Below, one piece after another: positions 36,801 to 43,655 of a stretch of DNA of 64,000 bases. Where the stretch lies: NCBI RefSeq assembly GCF_050436995.1, contig NC_134765.1, positions 3,995,501-4,059,500 on the forward strand, written 5' to 3'. Each line of letters opens with the position of its first letter. The first letter of the stretch is position 1. The notes beneath the pieces were generated by a model. The model made no database searches, was not told where the DNA came from, and saw only the letters and a program-made list of their open reading frames with translations. This DNA comes from Anticarsia gemmatalis. Lineage: Eukaryota; Arthropoda; Insecta; Lepidoptera; Erebidae. Made by a program: the position numbers and the translations under genes.

Positions 36801-37525
36801 AAAATGCGATGTCAAAGCATCTACCTTCCATTGATGGTAAAGAAATCTCTCATCGACCAACTGATTTCTCAACGGATGCACTGTTGAAGCAACAGCAACA
36901 GAAATCTACGATACAATGGATAGGAACGCAGAATCACCATTTCAATCATTTGAACAGACAGATTCCCGGCAACCATACTTCGACGCCTGCATCAGCTTTG
37001 CTAAGACAACTGTACGCGAACAGAGAGAGCGTCATTCGGAGCAACATCTTAGGAGATGGTCGGACTGGTGGTTATTACTCAAGTGATGGCCAGACAGGTC
37101 CACTACCCACACCACCTGGCAGTGAGGGGTCAGGATACAGCGAGCAGTTAGGCCATAAAGGAACTGATATCGGTTCCTTAGCATACGGTGGATACGCTGA
37201 CTACCACTCTGCTATGACCCCACCAGGATCGGTATCTCCGAGAGACAAGCAACAATACGCATTGCCATACGACAATAGCGCTTATTCCGAGGCTTTAAGG
37301 CACTCGTACTTAGGAGATGCTCCATTACCGCTGAAGCCTCAGGCGTATTCGGCGGTCCCTAGTGCTTTAGACTACGCTTCGCCTTTAGACCAGTCGCAGT
37401 TCTTCCATCCGCCTTCAACGTTCCACTTGTACCATCCACAAGCGCACGCGCACGCGTCTCACACGCACCAGCCCGTCGACAAGTCCGCGCCGCCCAACGC
37501 CAACTGGTATTCGGCGAGCTCATAG
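3634..37525 (+). CDS. trh: Trachealess bHLH-PAS transcription factor, nine exons, 5' end outside window
   Basis: Join: 3634-3872, 17044-17120, 20608-20697, 24096-24264, 29331-29455, 31053-31246, 31717-31823, 35996-36143, 36322-37525; about 783 residues. Order: bHLH (about residues 5-60, basic region EKSRDAARSRRGKEN), PAS-A (about 93-235), PAS-B and PAC (about 275-385), then a long disordered C-terminal region. Matches recalled Drosophila Trh closely: LPLPAAITSQLDKASIIRL, FEQHQGTHILQ, ISETVSIYLGLSQ, RMKSTLTKRGCHFKSSGYR, GMVALAIALPPPSVHEIRL. The C-terminal blocks DLENAMSKHLPS, STIQWIG, LLRQLYANRESVIR, GPLPTPPGSE and MTPPGSVSPRD separate it from other bHLH-PAS factors. In flies, Trh pairs with Tango in the nucleus, binds TACGTG-type sites and specifies tracheal and salivary-duct fate. 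The first base completes a codon begun in an upstream exon, so the start codon is missing here. The poorly conserved loop residues rich in Gly/Asn in fly Trh are much shorter here. NPAS1/3 is the vertebrate counterpart and the only real alternative name. Confidence 0.96.
6074..6123. repeat. inverted repeat (hairpin) of about 50 bases
   Basis: aaatttgga / tccaaattt enclose aaatgctctaa / ttagagcattt with an 8-base loop acactagc. Could be a worn miniature element. Confidence 0.55.
11798..11862 (+). repeat. repeat tail fragment ending in attagtatg
   Basis: catcggtggtttagccgtga, then a degenerate (CAGA)n-like stretch and tcgcatttatgacattagta. It resembles the 3' tail of the 'attagtatgga' repeats without their body. 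Confidence 0.55.
12420..12700 (+). mobile_element. probable solo LTR (retrotransposon long terminal repeat)
   Basis: The layout resembles U3-R-U5. CCAAT-type boxes (attggctaaaatg, attggtcc, ggccaataag) precede tataaata at 12,570-12,577. An ACAGTC initiator-like site lies about 30 bases later. AATAAA is at 12,639-12,644, followed by a possible end near ttaccggcaca. The left edge may be tgtaagcggc at 12,420. No target-site duplication or internal retrotransposon sequence was found, so the boundaries are uncertain. It could instead be a promoter of an unrecognised transcript. Confidence 0.4.
12785..12850 (+). repeat. 'ctgcctacccctatggga' repeat fragment
   Basis: tttctgcctacccctatggg, then aaaaaggcattttatgtatg. 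It is the opposite-strand form of the 19.9-kb family. Confidence 0.5.
13576..13701. mobile_element. MITE with long terminal inverted repeats, TAA duplication (copy 1)
   Basis: Element 13,579-13,698 (120 bases) flanked by TAA at 13,576-13,578 and 13,699-13,701. Its two arms of about 50 bases are nearly perfect inverted repeats. The left arm starts cccctggtttctgaggtaca, and the right arm ends acctcagaaaccgggag. TAA targets are typical of PIF/Harbinger elements. It has no coding capacity and sits in a trh intron. Confidence 0.85.
15561..15636 (+). repeat. repeat fragment with 'gttgaagtcggcttccagtct'-type core
   Basis: ttccaactttgttgaagtcg, then gcttccagtctcactggatg. Resembles a widespread lepidopteran repeat as I recall it. 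Only one copy is in this window. Confidence 0.45.
15880..15990 (+). promoter_or_regulatory. CpG-rich patch with NRF1/Ewg-like palindrome
   Basis: Many CpGs (gtcacgacgagtgccgaaca, gatcgcgcgtggcc) and tgcgcaggcgca at 15,970-15,981, close to the NRF1/Ewg consensus found in many animal promoters. It lies 1.1 kb upstream of the first PAS-A exon of trh. Confidence 0.35.
16485..16600 (+). promoter_or_regulatory. CpG-rich patch with a gtcggg/cccgac hairpin
   Basis: gcagtcgtgtaacctcgtgc, then gtcgggagtgcgcgggcgca and acccgacacctcgcg. About 0.45 kb upstream of the first PAS-A exon. Possibly part of an internal promoter or enhancer with the 15.9-kb patch. Confidence 0.3.
17044..17120 (+). CDS. trh: trh exon: linker and start of PAS-A
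   Basis: Acceptor tttcag and donor gtatgt. Phase 1 entry (G plus GT gives Gly) and phase 0 exit. It encodes GAQNRRTAIG, then LAMELFEQHQGTHILQ, the conserved first strand and helix region of Trh PAS-A. It lies 13 kb downstream of the bHLH exon. The CpG-rich stretches at 15.9 and 16.5 kb sit just upstream. Confidence 0.94.
19880..19970 (-). repeat. 'accaaagaacgccactt' family repeat
   Basis: atcacgcctttttcccatgg, then gtagcaaagaccaaagaacg and ccactttgtacgatctttac. Related short copies are at 12,785-12,850, 41,010-41,060, 48,940-49,010 and 60,612-60,660. Confidence 0.6.
20010..20050 (+). promoter_or_regulatory. NRF1/Ewg-like site after an initiator-like TCAGTT
   Basis: TCAGTT at 20,013-20,018, then agcgcctgcgca at 20,026-20,037, the reverse form of the 15.97-kb palindrome. 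A short GC-rich spot in an AT-rich intron. Confidence 0.25.
20608..20697 (+). CDS. trh: trh exon: PAS-A core
   Basis: Acceptor ttcacag and donor gtaagt. Exactly 30 codons, phase 0 at both ends. Encodes SLDGFALSVAADGRFLY then ISETVSIYLGLSQ, nearly identical to recalled Drosophila Trh (fly has an Ala where this has Ser). This is the beta-strand core of the first PAS repeat. Confidence 0.96.
21135..21795. repeat. diverged direct duplication (two blocks of about 100 bases)
   Basis: Block A 21,135-21,235 and block B 21,695-21,795 share, in order, ctcattcacacg, cgatttgatctgtgattat (B: cgatttaatcagtgaatat), ggcgccgctagaaaga-type and cat-gtg spacers. About 560 bases lie between block starts. Intronic, possibly regulatory. 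Confidence 0.5.
23500..23795 (-). pseudogene. frameshifted coding-like remnant
   Basis: Reading 3'-ward on the minus strand from 23,795, one frame gives VLYRSACTVTYDVMNETIVI and KHRIAGGFIETNE. At about 23,630 the coding character moves to another frame, giving RDTTDELGEDIEIISEEAEA, then stop, then DDKDFIVEGVDVETIGGCF. The acidic second part looks like real protein. A minus-strand AATAAA lies near 23,475. No family recognised. Confidence 0.3.
24096..24264 (+). CDS. trh: trh exon: PAS-A second half and variable loop
   Basis: Acceptor tccacag and donor gtgagt. 56 codons plus one base. Encodes VEMTGSSIFDYVHQADHAE and IAEQLGLSLT, then a Ser/Gly-rich loop (GRPGQTGLNSPASGSEEGSQ) ending HGTNNPDG/V. 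In Drosophila the same loop carries long Gly runs; here it is short. The junction NNPD-V is conserved in position. Confidence 0.95.
26324..26415. mobile_element. MITE of the same family, diverged (copy 2)
   Basis: Element 26,327-26,412 (86 bases) flanked by TAA at 26,324-26,326 and 26,413-26,415. It shares ttctgaggcacatttagcaa on the left and taaatgtacctcaaaaacca on the right with copy 1, but is shorter and less symmetrical. It sits in another trh intron. Confidence 0.75.
27856..28113 (+). repeat. interspersed repeat, 'actagctgacccgcgcaact' family (short, diverged copy)
   Basis: Starts actagctgacccgcgcaact and ends tataatattagtatagat after an (ACAA)n run at about 28,065-28,081. It shares both ends with the copies at 44,222-44,630 and 56,924-57,406, but the middle differs (cctatagccttcctcgataa). 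Likely a related non-autonomous retroposon subfamily. Confidence 0.75.
29331..29455 (+). CDS. trh: trh exon: PAS-A end, RMKSTLTKRG block
   Basis: Acceptor tcaacag and donor ggtaag. Phase 1 entry (G plus TA gives Val) and phase 0 exit after 41 full codons. Encodes SSQMSLAASGALYRGMDRAF then CVRMKSTLTKRGCHF and KSSGYR. The RMKSTLTKRG segment is a signature of Trh/NPAS1/NPAS3 and Sim-type PAS-A domains. The asparagine-rich insertion that follows this point in fly Trh is absent. Confidence 0.95.
30212..30265 (+). pseudogene. reverse-transcriptase-like remnant (non-LTR element)
   Basis: One frame reads GVPQGTLYGPIIFAL, matching the conserved G-V-P-Q-G-x-L-x-G-P block of LINE reverse transcriptases. 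Stops occur a few codons upstream, and no other RT block was found. So it is at most an old, broken scrap in a trh intron; a chance match is possible. Confidence 0.35.
30289..30501 (-). CDS. small open frame with three IKGx(L/V/F) repeats, status unknown
   Basis: 70 codons from ATG (30,501) to TAA. The product begins MDVTSILLPKNPFKID and contains IKGQL, IKGSV and IKGEF at regular spacing of about 13-18 residues, as in repeated beta strands. The composition is hydrophilic and coding-like. A stop lies just upstream of the ATG. I see no splice sites that extend it, and I do not recognise it. It may be a nested gene, a broken repeat-borne gene, or chance. Confidence 0.25.
   Translation of the reverse strand: MDVTSILLPKNPFKIDIKGQLTANKEIDDSVNIKGSVQETGYKIKGEFTPRKQSSSNFTRYCGIRKSLVI
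31053..31246 (+). CDS. trh: trh exon: inter-PAS linker and start of PAS-B
   Basis: Acceptor tttccag and donor gtatta. Phase 0 entry and phase 2 exit (AG). Encodes VVLMLCRLRPQYSFSHSRKS, then LLGMVALAIALPPPSVHEIR and the start of PAS-B, FVTRINFDFRIAHCEPR. This is the longest ungapped match to recalled Drosophila Trh. Confidence 0.96.
31717..31823 (+). CDS. trh: trh exon: PAS-B helices
   Basis: Acceptor cagcag and donor gtgagt. Phase 2 entry (AG plus G gives Arg) and phase 1 exit. Encodes VSELLGYTAEELTGKNLYAL and CHGEDANKLRKCHVD. The acceptor is a tandem NAGNAG. Use of the first CAG (exon starting 31714) would insert one Ser and keep the frame. Comparison with fly CEPRVSDLL favours the second CAG. 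Confidence 0.95.
31824..35995 (+). other. trh intron (4.2 kb)
   Basis: No coding exon supported. Open frames at 33,426-33,668 and 34,848-35,114 have no start, splice or family support. A 31-codon frame at about 35,634 looks like a signal peptide but stands alone. The rest is AT-rich. Confidence 0.55.
35996..36143 (+). CDS. trh: trh exon: PAS-B sheet and PAC motif
   Basis: Acceptor gttccag and donor gtaagt. Phase 1 entry (T plus TA gives Leu) and phase 2 exit. Encodes MNKGQVLTHYYRIMNKLGGY, TWMQTCATVVCSSKNAEEQN and IICVNYVI, the PAS-B strands and PAC region. Fly Trh has IEKGQVLTHYYRLMNKSGGY here. Confidence 0.96.
36322..37525 (+). CDS. trh: trh terminal exon: C-terminal transactivation region
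   Basis: Acceptor ttttcag; completes Ser from the previous exon, then 400 codons and TAG. Starts GREYPNTVMDCCQLEESVQG. Contains Pro/Thr-rich disorder, a basic cluster ARRLKKRKH that could act as a nuclear localisation signal, and the conserved blocks KDLEQAMSKHLPS-like (here RDLENAMSKHLPS), TDFSTDALLKQQQQKSTIQW, LLRQLYANRESVIR, QTGPLPTPPGSE, YHSAMTPPGSVSPRD and LPLKPQAYSA. It also has a His/Ala-rich stretch (HPQAHAHASHTHQP) and ends NWYSASS, like the fly C-terminus GWYSTPS. It is GC-richer than the surrounding introns, as expected for coding DNA. The long open frame on the opposite strand (36358-36831) is a shadow. Confidence 0.96.
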
Positions 37526-38700
37526 CCGTACATGCGGTAACTTTAGTCTCTAATACACTTTGCAAGCTTATGTTAAATTTCTTGTTAAGTTTTCTCTCAT
37601 TTTGTTAATTGTTCGGGGCTCAATTAGATTAAGGGAATATCCCTGATGCATTATCGGAAAATGTATACGGTTGACAAGACTTCAAAACTAAAATACTCAC
37701 ATGTCAGGTTAAACGGTATTCTCTATTTTTTCGGAGTTTAAAATATTTTCTAATACTCTTAAGGAATGTGCCAAAAATGTGCGTAAGGCACTACCTTGCA
37801 TTTATGACACAAATCATAATCGTAAAGACAAAAATATACAAAATCCAATAATTTTATAGAAAAACCGATTTCGGGTTAAAAATTATGCAAATAAGCATTT
37901 TATTCATACGATTAGGTTTCGGTATAAATTAATTTTGGGATAAAATCGGTCAGGTTGTCGATAAATGTATTTGTCGGCACTTCAATTAGGTACTTAAATA
38001 ATTAAAATACTAGATTTTTATTTAATAATCCAGTGAATCATAAGCTATACGGATAGCTTGTTGCATATCATTTGTAGTTAAGCTTTTTGTAAATTATTGT
38101 ACAATAGTTTATCGACATGACTGTATTTAGGCGATAGTGTAATCATTCAACACTGTAAATTGTAGTGTTTAAGCATTGTATATTATTTTTATTAAACAAT
38201 ATAAGATTTCATTGTACATATTACTTGTCATCTACACTATTAGATTTAAATCGAATTTAAAATATCGATATTGGCAACACTATCGAATGTTACTTTGACA
38301 GTTGAAATTCGCGCCATTTTAATTTTATTTTTCACTTGTTTCAAACATTGGAAATTATTCATCCCATTGTCATTCGTTATGATCATGACAAAGTATAATT
38401 TATTTTAGCCAAAATACTCGAAACATTCCAGTTTTTTATTCAAGCCAAATACGAGTAATTATTTTTTATAGAAAAATTGTAATTTTATATTAATTCGATT
38501 AGGTGTTAAAACAATATTATAAATGGTAATATTTATGCTATTTTTAACTGTGCAATACGAGTGGAAACGTTGTTCATTTCAATTTTTATAAGGCTTCGTT
38601 AATATATCGTAATAATAAGGCATTAATTATTAAAATTGTAATAAAGTTGTAATTATTATAATAAAAATTGGTATAGGCTTGTCATGCAATTATCTGTTAT
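37526..38700 (+). other. trh: trh 3' UTR (approximate end)
   Basis: AT-rich non-coding sequence after the trh stop. Possible poly(A) signals: ATTAAA near 38190, AATAAA at 38660-38665, and more near 38795 and 38945. The true end cannot be fixed from sequence alone. Confidence 0.5.
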
Positions 38701-40399
38701 GTTTTTTTTTATATTTTTTCTGGAAATTCAATACATGAAATTTGTGTAATTTTTCTTTAAATCGTGAAAGAAAAAGAAGTTTCATTTGTCCGAATAAATA
38801 TTTAAGAATTTTCATAGAGCATGTTTTATTGACTACAATCCCAAAATAATCTTCAAAACTGGTTCTGTAAATGGACTGAAGAATATACACGATTGTTATA
38901 CTCATGATAATACAATCAATTAAGTTAAAAACTTAAAAGAAAATCAATAAACAAGTACTGCAACAATAATGGTATAATAAGTATTGCATTGTTCTAAAAT
39001 ATTTATTTATGAAAATGAGACCGCGAATCACTAGAAAGTAGCTACTAACGCCATCTATTATTCGTTGTAGACATTATTAAACATTTTTACTGTACAACGC
39101 CATCTATTATCACACGGTAGAAACATTTACAACGAGTCTGTAAAAGATATCTCTAACTTCTGACAATAGATGGCGCTACTGTACAAAAACCAATTTTTTT
39201 GTCAGAAATATAACTCCCAACGATTGTTGACATAGGTTTATAAAAAAATATGTATACATACTGAACTGTCGAAGTATTATAAAAAAACACTGTCTATATT
39301 CAGTCGGCACTACTTTATTGTCTGGTTAAACTATACACATACACAACACTCAACAAACGTCAACATTATAAGAACAGTATAATTATTAGAAACAGTCGCA
39401 CATAGAGATTCAAAGAGAGATAATAATTTGTCACTTATTTTACAAAGTCTTTACTGAACAACCGAGTAAATAAATGTAGTCTAAATGGCTAACACAGGCT
39501 GGTGTATAAATGTTGTTACATTGATCTCATTTTAGTTATATTAGGATATATCTGAACACAGATGACAATGTTTCATGCCTAAAACTCAGAAGTGTCAACA
39601 TTATAAAAAATTAAAATTACATACAAAATGATTTTCATTCAAGAATATACAATTTCAAATTGTTGTTAGTTACCGATAGTAAATTGATTTCGTTATTATA
39701 ATCATAATTTAAAATGCATTATGTCTTTGTTGTAAATACTTGATCTATAATTTAATTTCATTATTGTATAAAACCTATAAATAAACTAAACTACAAATAA
39801 TTCTTATTACTATGTAAACTTATTAAAAATGTAAATAATTGGACGTAAAAAATGGACGGTACGTTTTTTCTTAATACTAAATAGCAACTTTACAATATAA
39901 AAAATGATCTGAACCTTTTACTTGGTCTATGCGGTCTATTAGAGGCACTTTATTAATAGCTGGTCTATTCTAAAAGGCACTTTATTGCTGTGCTAATTCG
40001 AGTTTTAAAACTACAGGCAATTTTTTACAGCAGATCAAAGTCAGTTACATAAAATGATTGCATTTTTTAATGTTAATTGTAATTCATTTTTCTTTAATTT
40101 TCTTAATAGTGTATAATAGGATAAACTTCCTATTTTTTTTCCCTTAATTTTGAGAGATTCTCATTCGATTATATTTCAAAATCTTATTTCTCTTGCAACA
40201 TAAATATTGGCCAGTCAATTTCTTGTACAAAAATTTACAATTATAGCTTTCATAACAATAGCCTTTGCAAGTGTTTTGTGATAGCCCTAAGATTGTTTTA
40301 CATTAAAATTGCTGTTAGCTGCTTTCCTTCCTTCTTAATTAAAATTTGCATAGTATTAAATCTAAAAGTCCAAGTTTGAGAACTTAATGAACACTAATA
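38701..40399. other. convergent 3' region between trh and the tetraspan gene
   Basis: AT-rich with no coding sequence. It probably holds the 3' UTR of the tetraspan gene at its right end. Contains three copies of a 'cgccatctatt' motif (39,049, 39,098, and inverted at 39,165). Confidence 0.5.
39049..39175. repeat. 'cgccatctatt' motif cluster, two direct and one inverted
   Basis: cgccatctatta at 39,049-39,060 and cgccatctattat at 39,098-39,110, with the inverted form aatagatggcg at 39,165-39,175. This GC-containing word stands out in AT-rich DNA. It resembles the 'agatggcgc' motif scattered in lepidopteran repeats. Confidence 0.5.
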
Positions 40400-40486
40400 T
40401 CAGTACTCCATCAATATTTCTATGTTGGGTGACTGCATCTCCAAGATAATTTGATACTGCGAGAAGACACAGAGCCAGCAGTGAAT
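40400..40486 (-). CDS. tetraspan gene exon 5
   Basis: Acceptor tttcag. 28 codons (IHCWLCVFSQYQIILEMQSP, NIEILMEY) and TGA. It ends helix 4 and gives a short acidic C-terminal tail. Possible minus-strand AATAAA signals lie near 39,985, 39,950 and 39,310. Confidence 0.85.
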   Translation of the reverse strand: MHCWLCVFSQYQIILEMQSPNIEILMEY

Positions 40487-42240
40487 CTGAAATAGCAATT
40501 AACATATAATTAGTAGTATAGTAGTTGCATACACAAAGGCTTAGAACACAAAACTGACCAGAAACTCTATAGGTGGAAACACAAAAACAATCTGGGAATA
40601 TGTTTTATTTAGATACCGATTACCAAGGACTCTTCTTTTCGTAGACTAGACTTAAATTTAAAGGTAACACTTTGTTATATTTTAATGGTGAAAACTGATA
40701 ATATTAATCATCACATCACTATCCAATGCAGAACATAGGCCTCCCCTAGAGCATGCCACATTACTTGGTCCTTGATTAAATTAATTCAAACAAACAATGT
40801 CTTATAAAGAAATTTGAGGAAACATGTAATTCTAGATTGAAATACTTACATTGTATGCCATCCATAACAGATCTATCAGTGCAGCAAATGTGGCATCTAA
40901 CTGAAATTGGAAAATGTTCAAAATTTAGATTTAGTCTGCTAATACTTTAGGCAAGTAAATAGCATGGCAAGATATAAATGAGGCATGGAAAGTGTGTAAG
41001 GATAGTAGCAAGTGCTGTTCTTTGGCCTCTGCCTACAGCTATGGTAAAAAGGTGTGATTTTAATCAAGTATCAAATTTTGTATACTATTGGGCCTTTTTT
41101 CTATTTTTAAAAAGACTATTCCCGCACTAACATTTGCTCTTGTTAGTTCCCAAATATACAACCAATAGACACAAAGTACAACCAGACCCAAAACAAATAT
41201 TTGTGGATTATACAAATATAATATATGTTCCATGTGCCAATGCACAAGTAGTGGAGAGGCCTTAAATCTTAAATCACAAAAAATATAGAAACACATTTAA
41301 CTTACATAAATATAGTATCCTCCAAACAGCCAGAGTCCGAAGAACAGTTGAAACACAATGATCAGTCCCATGAGAATCAACCACGGCAGTATCATACCTC
41401 TCATCCAAATATTAATGCCAATCACCTGGAATGATACAAAGTATTATTAGAGACTTCATTTCTAGACATAAGGTAAAATGTATTTATGACCATTTGCCAG
41501 TTGCCTTCATACAAGTGTTTGAGGGTTATGGTACATACACATCATTTTGTAATTCATGTCGCTCAGATGAATCAAATGAGACTGTAGGTGGCATAAAGCT
41601 AAAGTATTGTGTCTTAAGTCTATCTATCTATCTATTCAGCCCATTTCTACCCACTGTTGAGTATAGGCCTCCCTAGCGGTACACCATTTTATTACAATCC
41701 TGCGCTTGTCTTATCCATTGCCATCAAAGATTATTTCTTAAATAAGTATCAACTTACCATCAGCACCGAAAACAGGATCATTAACGCAAATATGATGATG
41801 AATATAATCCCAAATACTTGTAGAGCTGAAACAGAAAAAAATACAAATATGTCATTTGACAATGGAAAGCAATGAAAAATTGGAGGGATAAAAACTTTGA
41901 GTTTCAGTCACGGATTTTACTTTTTCAACTTAATCCTGTTAACGTTCACTATATGAGAGGAAAAACACAAAACAGAAAGAACTTTTGAAGGAAAATATAA
42001 AAGGTGTAGGTTAAGAAACTTATGTAAAATTATAAAATAAGATAACTTACATCCTCTAACATCGGCCTCAAACAACGGATTCCATAGCTGTGTGGAGTCT
42101 CCGCCATCCATTTGATACGCTATGAAAGTGATCAGAATCAAGCTCATAGCAGCAGTGTACACCGCCACTGCGCGGCTGCCGGTCTTCGTATTCGAAGACC
42201 AGATGCATGGAGACCAACATGATTCTAATACCGGTGCCAT
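40400..42240 (-). CDS. Four-pass (tetraspan) membrane protein, DUF4728/Pasiflora-like, five exons
   Basis: Minus-strand join, 5' to 3': 42240-42051, 41825-41758, 41425-41306, 40900-40850, 40486-40400 (TGA at 40402-40400). Every donor is gtaagt, and all phases agree, giving 171 residues. The start is ATG at 42240 (MAPVLESCWSPCIW). Hydrophobic segments lie at about residues 26-45 (VAVYTAAMSLILITFIAYQM), 67-86 (VFGIIFIIIFALMILFSVLM), 97-120 (MILPWLILMGLIIVFQLFFG) and 129-154. A Cys/Trp segment (HCWLCVFSQYQ) is in the last helix, and N-terminal cysteines precede helix 1. Size, four helices and this pattern fit the insect DUF4728 tetraspan group, whose fly members Pasiflora 1 and 2 act in septate junctions. 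Membership is inferred from pattern only. Its three largest introns carry short lepidopteran repeats. It is convergent with trh. Confidence 0.85.
40705..40775 (+). repeat. short repeat with 'ataggcctcccctaga' in a tetraspan-gene intron
   Basis: gaacataggcctcccctaga and gcatgccaca. Shares the 'aggcctccc' block with the copy at 41,636-41,690. Resembles a widespread lepidopteran family. Confidence 0.5.
40850..40900 (-). CDS. tetraspan gene exon 4
   Basis: A 51-base micro-exon, 17 codons (LDATFAALIDLLWMAYN), acceptor tttcag and donor gtaagt. It forms the start of helix 4. Confidence 0.85.
41010..41060 (+). repeat. 'ctgcctacccctatggga' repeat fragment in a tetraspan-gene intron
   Basis: tttggcctctgcctacagct, then atggtaaaaaggtgtgattt. 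Confidence 0.45.
41306..41425 (-). CDS. tetraspan gene exon 3
   Basis: Exactly 40 codons, phase 0 at both ends, acceptor ttccag and donor gtaagt. Encodes VIGINIWMRG and helix 3, ending LWLFGGYYIY. Confidence 0.87.
41619..41690 (+). repeat. (TCTA)n microsatellite plus 'ataggcctccctagcg' repeat
   Basis: A (TCTA)n run at 41,619-41,634, followed by ttctacccactgttgagtat and aggcctccctagcggtacac. It sits in a tetraspan-gene intron. Confidence 0.55.
41758..41825 (-). CDS. tetraspan gene exon 2
   Basis: 68 bases between a tttcag acceptor and a gtaagt donor, phase 1 to phase 0. Encodes SLQVFGIIFIIIFALMILFS plus VLM, which is helix 2. Confidence 0.85.
42051..42240 (-). CDS. tetraspan gene exon 1
   Basis: ATG at 42240, 63 codons plus one base, then donor gtaagt (plus-strand acttac at 42045-42050). 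Encodes the cytoplasmic N-terminus with Cys-8 and Cys-12, helix 1, and the first extracellular loop with GGDSTQLWNPLFEADVRG. Confidence 0.85.
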
Positions 42241-43655
42241 TTTAACACTTTAATGCTCTTTTCTCACGATTTTATTTAAACTTTACGAACAAAAGCCACA
42301 CCCAGGTACAGTTAGAAAGTTGATATCGTAACTGAAAACTTATTGGTTTCAAACAAGAAAAACTATGTTGAATTTTATTATGAAGAGCACACAATTAAAT
42401 AAACGATATATTTGTTTATATTTAGCAAATATTTCAATAGTTTTACTTTAAATTGGCAAAGTAACGTATTTATAGCTCCAAACAAGTTTTGTTGACGGTG
42501 AAAACAACGCGCATTTGAAGTGTTAATCTTAGCATTACGTTGTCATATCTGTCTCATATTTCTCTTGAAGAACGATAGTGTTGTCTCAACCGTAGATCGT
42601 CTCATGTGCCATATCCTACTATTTTAGACGGGAAAGGCTGGAACGCGCTTTCGACGTTTACCACAGATAGCACAAAACACGTTCTATTATTGCATCAATA
42701 AATATGCAAGTGACTAATTTAAATAAGTAAATAAATAATAATGTTACATGTTATAATATTAATTATTTATTACATATTAAAACGAGCAATTTTTACAGAG
42801 ACTACACAATTAAAATAAGCTTTATTAAAAAAATGCGTAGTAATGAAAAAAACTACTTCTACCTTAATGTGGGAATTTTAAAACTTCATGCGAATGGTTT
42901 TTGTCGGCACGTCCTATTCTATGTTGTGTTTTTGCGTTTCCATAAGCGAAGCTAGTAGGAAAACATGGATCCAATTTTATTTTTTGGATCATAAACTATG
43001 TTACTGTACGAAAAGCACATTTTTTTTAGAATAAGACGAGTGCAGTATATTACTCCTGAAGATTTTTGATTTTTATTACTCAAAATTAGCTCAGAGTATA
43101 GAAATGCGTACCTTTCATTAGAGTTAGACTAGAACATTTATAAAATGACACAGCACATTCCTTGGGGATCGCCATTTCACTTACCTCTTATGTCTCAGTA
43201 GATAAGTATAATAATAAGTGTATCGATTAATTTGCATTCAATAGATGCAGTCGTGACTTACTATCAATAAGCGCGATATAGAAAGTAATAAAAGGATATT
43301 GGTGCAAAGGTACAGGAGGTCAATGACCGTTGTTATTTCTCAATTAAATAGTACACTTAATAAAATAAAATTTGGACAATCCATCACGTTTAAAATATCT
43401 TGTTAATGATAGCATACGGAGATGGATTTGGACACGCAAGTTGTTAAGTGGTAGGTTGGGAATAAAATGTGTACACTGAGCTCGGTTATTTTGAGTTTGA
43501 ACCAATTTTACATACGTCTTGTGGTTAAAGTATGTGGCATATGAAGGTGATTCTTCCTGTCTCGTAGGTAGGTATATCTTCGTGGTCGTACCTACTTCGA
43601 TTTTTTTTGCGAATACTTATTCGATCTTTTGCGAAGTTTTCATGCAACTTAGAAG
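42241..43655. other. intergenic region upstream of the tetraspan gene
   Basis: Apart from the possible TATA box, mostly AT-rich sequence without supported genes. A slightly GC-richer stretch (ggaacgcgctttcgacg) lies near 42,640. It separates two divergent transcription units if the 43,656 gene is real. Confidence 0.45.
42467..42474 (-). promoter_or_regulatory. possible TATA box of the tetraspan gene
   Basis: Minus strand reads gctataaatacg about 230 bases upstream of the ATG. Spacing would give a 5' UTR of roughly 200 bases. Nothing else tests this. Confidence 0.3.

Noticed and set aside
36358..36831. 157-codon open frame on the minus strand
   Set aside because: Lies wholly inside the trh terminal exon. 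Its Ser/Gly-rich product is the shadow of the Pro/Thr-rich coding strand.
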